Assembly (NCBI GenBank): GCA_026122915.1
Contig: JAGIXO010000092.1
Span: 1-6,892, forward strand
Reading direction: 5' to 3'
DNA length: 6,892 nt
Source of the DNA: Candidatus Electronema nielsenii
GTDB lineage: Bacteria > Desulfobacterota > Desulfobulbia > Desulfobulbales > Desulfobulbaceae
In this document: positions 1-6,000 of the stretch, piece by piece
How positions within the stretch are numbered: the first letter of the stretch is position 1
Layout: the number at the start of each line of letters is the position of its first letter
The notes under the pieces: model-generated
Seen by the model: the letters and a program-made list of their open reading frames with translations, nothing else
Told to the model about the DNA's origin: nothing
The model's database searches: none
Translations under genes and position numbers: made by a program

Positions 1-124
1 CGTTTCGCATTTTGCGCGAGCGATATTGAAACAGGAGAAAACGTTTCGGTCTTCGTTTCAGTTTGATCGCAGCCGTCTATAACATGGAGCGAACAATTGA
101 TTGTGCATGACTTATGCAAGAGGT

Positions 125-772
125 TTACTGTACAAGATGACCAATCCTTCCCCAACGAATAGAGGTGAAGCGAGCAGCTGAAAACAGATTGTGCTGCACG
201 TCCCACGACCAGTAGATAATAAACGCTTTGCCGCGTACTGCCTCCAGATCGACAAAGCCCCAGAATCGACTGTCATAGGAGTTATCTCGATTGTCGCCCA
301 TGACAAAAAGTTTGCCTTCTGGCACGGTCAATGGGCCAAAGTTATCACGCGGCCCATCTGAAGCAGACATGATAAGACTGTCTTTTTCAAATTGCCCGTG
401 ATCATTGGTAAGAGCTGTTCCGTTAATGAAAATCTTTTTATCCCTACTCTCCACGGTATCACCGCCCACCGCGATCACCCGTTTAATGTAGTCTAATGAA
501 GTGTCTTGCGGATATTGAAAGACAATAATATCCTCACGCCGAGGCTCTTTAATCGGAATCAACACTTTGCCGGTGAAAGGCATTTTGATGCCGTAGATAA
601 ATTTACTCACCAAAATATGATCGCCGATCTGAAGGGTCTCCAGCATGGAGCCAGAGGGAATTTTAAACGCTTGGACAATGAAGGTACGGATGAACAGGGC
701 AAGAACCACTGCAATGGCAATGGCCTCGGCGTATTCGCGAAGGACTGATTTTTTTTGATTCTTCTGCTGCAT
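125..772 (-). CDS. lepB: Signal peptidase I (leader peptidase), S26 family
   Basis: Serine-lysine protease of the inner membrane that removes N-terminal signal peptides from proteins exported by Sec or Tat, with its active site on the periplasmic face. The 215-residue protein has one predicted membrane segment at about residues 14-33. The PSGSM box follows (residues 39-43), with the catalytic Ser at 42. The DYIKRVIAVGGD box (94-105) carries the catalytic Lys97, and GDNRDNSYDSRFWG (159-172) is the conserved C-terminal box E. All catalytic elements are present, and the length suits the short, single-anchor family members rather than the longer two-anchor E. coli form. I chose the start beginning MQQKNQ because GAGG (780-783) sits 7 nt upstream of it. 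The frame stays open upstream to 988, but those starts lack a ribosome site. The gene is divergent from the RNA helicase. No strong terminator is visible after its TAA. Confidence 0.96.
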   Translation of the reverse strand: MQQKNQKKSVLREYAEAIAIAVVLALFIRTFIVQAFKIPSGSMLETLQIGDHILVSKFIYGIKMPFTGKVLIPIKEPRREDIIVFQYPQDTSLDYIKRVIAVGGDTVESRDKKIFINGTALTNDHGQFEKDSLIMSASDGPRDNFGPLTVPEGKLFVMGDNRDNSYDSRFWGFVDLEAVRGKAFIIYWSWDVQHNLFSAARFTSIRWGRIGHLVQ

Positions 773-779
773 GGCACTG

Positions 780-783
780 CCTC
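780..783 (-). promoter_or_regulatory. Ribosome binding site of lepB
   Basis: On the minus strand GAGG lies 7 nt before the ATG at 772-770. It decides the start, because in-frame ATG codons further upstream (898 and 952) have no such site. Confidence 0.7.
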
Positions 784-809
784 GCATAATGGAGATGAAG
801 GAAACTGAT

Positions 810-842
810 CCGCCTCGGAGCCGAAAGGCGGCATTCTGCCGC
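810..842 (-). promoter_or_regulatory. Two mutually exclusive hairpins in the lepB leader
   Basis: Read on the minus strand, GCGGCA (842-837) pairs perfectly with TGCCGC (833-828) across a GAA loop. Just after it, CCGCCT (831-826) pairs perfectly with AGGCGG (815-810) across a 10-nt loop. Bases 831-828 are needed by both stems, so only one can form at a time. The element ends 37 nt before the lepB ATG, inside the predicted transcript leader. No U-run follows either stem, so neither looks like an intrinsic terminator. Both stems are seen directly; a regulatory role is inferred. Confidence 0.4.
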
Positions 843-863
843 TGTCCGAGTAAGGTCAGACAG

Positions 864-891
864 AAATATCCGAAAAAAACATAAAGTTCAA
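864..891 (-). promoter_or_regulatory. Candidate sigma70-type promoter for lepB
   Basis: On the minus strand TTGAAC (891-886) is followed after 16 nt by TATTTC (869-864). That is 4 of 6 matches at -35 and 3 of 6 at -10. An overlapping alternative is TTGCTT (895-890), 18 nt, then GATATT (871-866). Either would start transcription near 855-860 and give a leader of about 85 nt containing both hairpins. The matches are weak. Confidence 0.25.
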
Positions 892-1024
892 GCAACATCT
901 GTGGTAGCACGCTATTTTTTCTGCGTTGCCTTGAAACAATGGTGATGTGCAATGCTGGATTCGACCTAACGGCTTGCGGAATTGTCGTTTACTGGGGAAA
1001 ATTCTGGCCCGGACGAAAAACAGT

Positions 1025-1053
1025 TTGTTTTATGCTGCGATACAGAGTATCTT
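1025..1053 (+). promoter_or_regulatory. Candidate promoter for the RNA helicase gene, with overlapping inverted repeat
   Basis: TTGTTT (1025-1030), a 17-nt spacer, then TATCTT (1048-1053) resembles a weak sigma70 promoter (3 of 6 and 4 of 6). The spacer and -10 overlap a perfect 5-bp inverted repeat, GATAC (1039-1043) and GTATC (1047-1051) around AGA, which could be an operator or chance. Transcription would start near 1060, giving a leader of about 118 nt. Confidence 0.25.
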
Positions 1054-1105
1054 ATCAAACTTTCATTCATAGTCCATCCCGTCATCCTTGCCGCACAACC
1101 CGCGC

Positions 1106-1151
1106 ATTGCAGCAATTCTCATTGCAGGATTGCTTTTTTTCTATTAATTGC
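1106..1151 (+). repeat. ATTGC/GCAAT repeat cluster with T-run in the helicase leader
   Basis: ATTGC occurs four times (1106, 1121, 1129, 1147) and its complement GCAAT once (1112-1116) within 46 nt. GCAAT can pair with ATTGC at 1121-1125 (4-nt loop) or with ATTGC at 1129-1133, which is followed at once by seven T residues (1134-1140). The second pairing resembles a weak terminator or attenuator about 40 nt before the helicase ATG. The stems are only 5 bp and AT-rich, so stability is doubtful. Confidence 0.25.
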
Positions 1152-1164
1152 ATTCAGTTGAAAC

Positions 1165-1168
1165 AGGA
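1165..1168 (+). promoter_or_regulatory. Ribosome binding site of the RNA helicase
   Basis: AGGA lies 9 nt before the ATG at 1178. It supports that start over the in-frame ATG at 1148, which would add ten residues (MHSVETGTPF) that do not resemble the family's N terminus. From 1178 the protein opens MSTFAELGIS, the usual Q-motif layout. Confidence 0.6.
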
Positions 1169-1177
1169 ACACCCTTT

Positions 1178-1654
1178 ATGAGTACATTTGCAGAACTCGG
1201 CATCAGCAGCGAAATCATCACCGCGCTTTCCGATTTGGGCTTTACAGAGCCTACCCCGATTCAAGTACAAGCCATTCCTCTTATTTTAAAAAATCATGCG
1301 GATATCGTCAGTCTGGCTCAGACCGGAACTGGCAAAACCGCAGCTTTCGGCCTGCCGCTGATCCAATTGATTGACCCGAAAAGCAGGCAGACTCAGGGGT
1401 TGGTACTTTGTCCGACCAGAGAACTGTGTATGCAGGTTTCCAGAGACTTGGAATCCTTTGCTCGCCATATTCAGGGGATTAATATTGTTGCGGTTTACGG
1501 CGGTGCCAGCATTGAGCAACAAATGCGAGAACTGCGCAGAGGAGCGCAAATCATCGTTGCCACGCCTGGACGGTTGCGCGACATGCTTCGACGGAAGATG
1601 GCCGACATAGCTGCTGTTCGTTTTGTCGTCTTAGAGAGGCAGATGAGATGCTGA
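1178..1654 (+). CDS. deaD: DEAD-box RNA helicase, N-terminal fragment up to the frameshift
   Basis: This is the first half as it actually reads: 158 residues, of which the last six (ERQMRC) are out of frame. Family motifs appear in order: Q motif around residues 22-29 (GFTEPTPIQ) with the aromatic residue F4 upstream, Walker A AQTGTGKT at 47-54, motif Ia PTREL at 79-83, GG at 108-109, and motif Ib TPGR at 129-132. It ends immediately before the DEAD box, so on its own it could bind but not properly hydrolyse ATP and would lack the second RecA domain. The frame stops at TGA 1652-1654, four bases past the ATG of the downstream piece. Confidence 0.8.
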   Translation: MSTFAELGISSEIITALSDLGFTEPTPIQVQAIPLILKNHADIVSLAQTGTGKTAAFGLPLIQLIDPKSRQTQGLVLCPTRELCMQVSRDLESFARHIQGINIVAVYGGASIEQQMRELRRGAQIIVATPGRLRDMLRRKMADIAAVRFVVLERQMRC

Positions 1655-2931
1655 ACATGGGATTTCAAGAAGAACTGAACGGAATCCTGAGCGAAACCCC
1701 AGCGCAAAAAAATACCCTACTTTTCTCGGCCACTATGTCGCGAGAAGTGGCTGAAATCGCCAGCAAGTACATGAGCAATCCGGTCGAAATCACGGTCGGC
1801 GCGCGCAACGCAGGTTCGGAAAACATCAGCCATGAGTATTATCTGATTAATCCCAGAGACCGTTATCCGGCCCTGAAAAGAATTTTAGACAGCTGCCCGG
1901 ATATTTACGCCATCATTTTCTGTCGTACTCGGATGGATACGCAGGAAATTGCGGATAAATTGATTCAGGACGGCTACAAAGCTGATGCCCTGCACGGCGA
2001 TCTGACCCAGTCTCAGCGTGATCTGGTGATGAAAAAATTTCACGCTCGGCGGCTTCAACTGTTGGTGGCTACTGATGTCGCTGCCCGTGGCTTAGACGTA
2101 AGCGATTTAACCCACGTGATTAACTACAGTCTGCCTGATGACACCGCTGGTTATACCCATCGCAGCGGACGCACCGGACGCGCTGGCAGAACAGGTATTT
2201 CTGTAGCGCTGGTTGATGCACGGGATATGTATAAAATCAAGCAGATTGAAGGGAAAATTAAACGACAGTTCCGGCAGTGCGCAATTCCCGGCGGCCAAGA
2301 AATCTGTCGCAAGCAGCTCGTTAGCCTGATTGAGCGCCTCAGCAGTGCGGTGGTAGATCAAGAGCAGATTGAGCCGCTTTATGCAGAAGTTGCTGGGCAG
2401 TTGGAGCATCTGGACAAAGATCAGTTAGTCAAGAAAATCATCTCGTTGGAATTCGGCAGATTCATGGATTATTACCGCAATGCGCCGGACATCAATCCTA
2501 AGCCCTCTGATCGAAGGCCGAGCAGTAGTAGTAGCCGTCCTCATCCCAGTGTTCGTAGCGGCAGCAGCAGTAGAGGAGAAGAGAGAAAGCCTTACCAGCA
2601 ACGCAGCGAGGCTGTTGGCAAAGAATTCGCCCAGTTTCATCTGAACATCGGTCGCCGCAACGGTATTTTGCCGGAAAACTTGATCAGCACCATCAACGAG
2701 GCTTCAGGTGGCGGGCGGATTAAAGTTGGCAAAATTGAAATCATGCGCAACACCGCCATGCTGGAAGGTGAAAGTCGCTTTATCCCGCAGATTCTGCAAG
2801 CTTTTCAGCAAGTCAAGGTGAACGGTAAGCCGGTGGATGTGAAGGTAGTACAGGAAAAACCGGCGTACCGGGGCGACAGAGCAACGGACAACAGCAAAAA
2901 GTTCAGACGCGAGCGGGAGCAGCACAGATAA
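1648..2931 (+). CDS. deaD: DEAD-box RNA helicase, C-terminal fragment with RNA-binding domain
   Basis: This is the second half in its own frame, 427 residues from the ATG at 1648, which was originally an internal Met of DEADEM. It carries motif III SAT (27-29), motif IV IIFCRTR (89-95), motif V VATDVAARGLDV (140-151) and motif VI HRSGRTGRAG (171-180). A helical region runs to about residue 280, followed by a low-complexity linker rich in Ser, Arg and Pro (about 284-322). A DbpA/CsdA-type RNA-binding domain (about 328-402) opens with FHLNIGRRNG, and a basic tail ends the protein. The upstream AGAGG (1635-1639, 8 nt before the ATG) could by chance allow re-initiation. Without the Q motif, Walker A and DEAD box this piece cannot be a working helicase, though its RNA-binding domain is intact. 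Confidence 0.8.
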   Translation: MLNMGFQEELNGILSETPAQKNTLLFSATMSREVAEIASKYMSNPVEITVGARNAGSENISHEYYLINPRDRYPALKRILDSCPDIYAIIFCRTRMDTQEIADKLIQDGYKADALHGDLTQSQRDLVMKKFHARRLQLLVATDVAARGLDVSDLTHVINYSLPDDTAGYTHRSGRTGRAGRTGISVALVDARDMYKIKQIEGKIKRQFRQCAIPGGQEICRKQLVSLIERLSSAVVDQEQIEPLYAEVAGQLEHLDKDQLVKKIISLEFGRFMDYYRNAPDINPKPSDRRPSSSSSRPHPSVRSGSSSRGEERKPYQQRSEAVGKEFAQFHLNIGRRNGILPENLISTINEASGGGRIKVGKIEIMRNTAMLEGESRFIPQILQAFQQVKVNGKPVDVKVVQEKPAYRGDRATDNSKKFRREREQHR

Positions 2932-2964
2932 GAGTTGTTTGCTTACCTAACAGCGTGTTGCAGG

Positions 2965-2995
2965 GGCGTTGCGGCTGAAGCCGAACGCCTTTTTT
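2965..2995 (+). terminator. Rho-independent terminator after the RNA helicase
   Basis: GGCGTT (2965-2970) and CGGC (2972-2975), separated by one bulged G, pair with GCCG (2980-2983) and AACGCC (2984-2989) around a TGAA loop. Six T residues follow (2990-2995), then ATTTT. It begins 34 nt after the helicase stop and ends 27 nt before the recB start, so it should separate the two transcripts. Confidence 0.9.
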
Positions 2996-3004
2996 ATTTT
3001 GGGT

Positions 3005-3009
3005 AGGAG
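3005..3009 (+). promoter_or_regulatory. Putative ribosome binding site of recB (decides the start)
   Basis: AGGAG lies 12 nt before the TTG at 3022 and 33 nt before the first in-frame ATG at 3043. It is a strong match but a rather long spacing for TTG, and far too long for ATG. An in-frame stop (TAG 3004-3006) rules out any earlier start. Confidence 0.5.
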
Positions 3010-3021
3010 TTTGGTATCTCT

Positions 3022-6000
3022 TTGGCTGTTTGTTCTCTCAATATGCACCCCCTCGATCCCCTCACGCTCCGACTGCGCGGCCAAATCCTGATTGAAGCGA
3101 GCGCAGGCACGGGCAAGACCTACACTATTGCTCTCCTCTTTCTTCGACTGCTGCTGGAACAGGGCCTGAGCGTGGATGAAATCCTCGTTGTTACCTTTAC
3201 TGAAGCGGCTGCGGAGGAACTACGTGGCCGCATCCGTCAGCGCATCCGCGATGCACTCGATGTATTGGAAGGGCAAGGCCCAGATGACCCGCTGCTGCAC
3301 GAGCTACTGCAAGAAGTTGATCGCCCAGCAGCTATCCTGTTGAGCGATGCGCTAACCCGCATGGATGAGGCAGCGATTTACACCATTCACAGCTTCTGTC
3401 ATCGGATGCTTCAGGAACACGCCTTTGAATCGGGTGCGCCCTTCGAGATGGAGCTTGTGGAAAGCGAAGCTGTTTTGCGGAAGCGAATCATTGAAGACTT
3501 CTGGCGGCAACGGTTTTATACCGCTTCCTACGAGGAAAGTGCCTGGGCTGCCTCACTCTGGACATCGCCTGCTGACCTGCTCAACAAGCTGGGCGGGCAC
3601 CTCAGTCGGGCAGATATTGCGTGCGTTCCCTTTGTCGATGCAGAGGAGATTCCCCGGCAAGAGGCAACGCTGAAGCTGCTGTTTGCCGAGGTACAGCAGC
3701 AGTGGCAACCGCATCGTGAATCTATTGCTGAACTGCTGCGGAATAATAAACGGTTGCGGCGGAGTAAGAGCGAGAAGCGGCAATACGACAGCGAGCGATT
3801 AGAAGCAGCCTTGGCCTTGCTCGACCGGCTGGTTGCTGGTGCCGAGCTGCCGTATCTTGCTGAAAAGGAACTGGAGCTGCTGGCCTTGTTTACCCGCAGC
3901 AACCTGCTTGCTTCGCTCAAGGCCGCGACAAAAAACAACGGCGAGCCGCCTGAGCATCCGTTCTTCGATCTGTTCGAGCAGCTTTTTCAAATCCAGAGCA
4001 GCTTGATGACTTCCCGGCAAATCGGGGTGCTGCTGGAAGCGAGAACGTATCTGCGCAGCGAGCTGGCCCGGCGCAAACAGGAGCAAAGCCAGCTCTCGTT
4101 CGATGACTTGCTCACTGCGCTTGCTGGTGCCTTGCAAGGGCCAGAAGGCGACGTGTTGGCCCGCAGCATTAGTAGGCGTTTTCCAGTCATCATGGTTGAT
4201 GAATTCCAAGATACCGACCAAGTGCAGTACCGCATCTTCAAAGGAATTCACGCAGCAAACATGGTAGCTGCGACTCGTACCAGCAGTCGCTCGGCAGGTC
4301 TCTTTCTGATCGGCGATCCCAAGCAGGCTATTTATAGCTTTCGTGGCGCGGATATTTTCACCTATATTCAAGCGCGCCACGATACGCCAGAGCAGAATCG
4401 GCTGACCATGACTACTAATTATCGTTCCAGCACCGCGATGGTAAAGGCAGTAAGTCATCTATTTGCGCACGAAGCTCCGTTTCTTTTTGCCAAAGACGAG
4501 ATTGATTTTCCCCAGGTTGAGGCAGCTACGAAGGCAGACACCAGTCCCCTTTTGTTTGACAACAAGCTAGGTCCAGCACTGACGTGCCTGCTCTTGCCAG
4601 AGTCTGAAAAACCACTGGCAAAAATGGCCGCAGAACCTTTAGCAGCTCGCTGTTGTGCCCATGAACTCGCCGCGCTGTTAGCGGCTGGTTTGGCAGGTGA
4701 AGCCAAGATTGGAGCGCACAATCTTGCTGCTGGCGATCTTGCGGTATTAGTGCGTACCAACGATCAGGCCGAGCTGATTCGCCAAGAATTAAACGCGCTT
4801 GGTATTGCTAGCGTCTGCGGCGACAAGGATTCGGTCTTTGCTGCTAAAGAAGCGCAGCAGCTTCTGCGACTGCTGACTAGCCTCAGTGATCTTGCTGATC
4901 TTGCCCTGATGCGCACGGCTCTGGCAGGTGATCTCTTTGGCTGGACAGCAGAGCAGATCGACCAGTTACGCGAGGACGAGCAGGCGCGAGAGAAGATCAT
5001 GGCTGACATGAGCCGCTATCATCAGCTCTGGCAGCAACAGGGCTTTCTGCCCATGCTTCAGCAGCTCCTCAGCGAGCAGAAAACAGTCGGCAGACTGCAC
5101 GCTGCGCCTTCTGGCGAACGGATGCTGACCAACATTCTCCATTTAGCTGAACTGCTCCAAGAGGCTTCGCGGCAGCGGCCCGGTGTAGATGCCCTGCTGC
5201 GTTGGTTCAGCGATCAGATGCAGCAGCCGGAAAGCCAGGCTGAGAATCAGCAGCTACGGCTGGAAAGCGACGAAAATTTGGTTAAGATCGTCACGATCCA
5301 TAAGGCCAAGGGCATGGAGTATCCGCTGGTTTTCCTACCCTTTCTCTGGACAGCTCGTCCTTGTTCCAACGAGCAGCCGCTGGCCTTTCATCGGTACGAC
5401 CAGCTTTGCCTCGATCTTGGTTCTGGTAGTGAGGAGCATTTTCGGCTGGCAGAGCGCGAGCGGCTGGCTGAAGACTTGCGTCTGCTCTACGTGGCCGTAA
5501 CCAGAGCGATTTATGCCTGCTTCTTCTGCTGGGGCCGCATCAGCAAAATGGAGGAAAGCGCACTTTATTATCTACTGCAACGAGAAGCAGGCGCTGACTT
5601 AGAGAGATTGTGGGACGTGTTGACGATCAAACCCTGTCCGACAGAATTCGTCCCACCAGAGCTGCGGCCTGCGGATGATAAAGCAGCCTCCCTCAGTGCC
5701 GTGAAATTCCGGGGCAAGATTGTCACTGACTGGCAGATTGTCAGCTACTCCAGCCTGACTGCTGCTCACAAAAACAGCAGCCCAGAGCAACCTGATCATG
5801 ATGAATTGCAAGCAGAGGAAACACAGACCGCGCTCGGCCAGAACGTCTTCGGCTTCCCCAAGGGGGCGGCAGCAGGCACCTGCCTTCATGCCATTTTGGA
5901 ACAAATAAGCTTCAGTGATGCCAGCGGCCACGAGGCAATAATCCGCGTTCAGTTAGAGCGGGCCGGATTTGCTGAATCGTGGCTGCCAGTGGTCAGCAAC

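Larger units (their letters stand above)
773..1177. other. Divergent intergenic region between lepB and the RNA helicase
   Basis: This is 405 bp without a convincing gene. It holds the lepB leader with its two hairpins and weak promoter (left third) and the helicase leader with a weak promoter, a GATAC/GTATC inverted repeat and ATTGC repeats (right third). The middle, roughly 900-1020, shows no recognisable element. An 80-codon rightward frame at 939-1181 has no ribosome site, an atypical Cys/Ser/Arg-rich composition, and runs into the helicase start. I do not treat it as a gene. Confidence 0.7.
1178..2931 (+). pseudogene. deaD: DEAD-box ATP-dependent RNA helicase (CsdA/DeaD type), frameshifted in the DEAD motif
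   Basis: Taken together the locus encodes a DeaD/CsdA-like RNA helicase of about 584 residues: a RecA-like domain with Q motif, a second RecA-like domain, a helical region, a Ser/Arg-rich linker and a DbpA-type RNA-binding domain. Such enzymes unwind structured RNA during 50S ribosome assembly, cold adaptation and mRNA decay. Frame 2 ends in VVL (codon TTA 1631-1633) followed by GAGAGG. The expected family sequence, LDEADEML, needs TTA GAT GAG GCA GAT GAG. Inserting one T after 1635 restores it exactly and joins both halves with no other disruption. The break therefore falls in the first Asp codon of the DEAD box, the ATPase motif. It is either a recent inactivating deletion or a sequencing error; the otherwise clean protein favours error or a very young mutation. 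A strong terminator follows the stop. Confidence 0.85.

Noticed and set aside
2..82. 3' end of a rightward gene at the left edge (26 open codons ending TAA at 80-82)
   Set aside because: Too short to judge; another frame is also open to 66, and neither tail resembles a known protein.
94..118. Possible lepB terminator (TGCAT 104-108 with ATGCA 114-118)
   Set aside because: The stem is only 5 bp and AT-rich, and no T-run follows on the minus strand.
939..1181. An 80-codon rightward frame in the divergent intergenic region
   Set aside because: No ribosome site, odd Cys/Ser/Arg-rich composition, overlap with the helicase start, and it covers the candidate promoter and leader elements.
1625..1645. 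Programmed ribosomal frameshift in the RNA helicase
   Set aside because: No X XXY YYZ slippery heptamer is present. A -1 shift would also replace the first Asp of the DEAD box, and regulated frameshifting is not known for this family. A one-base deletion explains everything.
2518..2580. AGT/AGC triplet runs resembling a microsatellite
   Set aside because: They are in frame and encode the Ser-rich linker before the RNA-binding domain, a normal low-complexity region in DeaD-type helicases.
3528..3938. A 136-codon leftward open frame inside recB
   Set aside because: Its Ser-, Arg- and Ala-rich low-complexity composition is typical of an antisense shadow of a Leu/Glu/Ala-rich protein.
3799..4458. 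A 219-codon leftward open frame inside recB
   Set aside because: It lies wholly antisense to conserved RecB helicase motifs II and III, has no ribosome site or family resemblance, and is the kind of shadow common in about 55% GC coding DNA.
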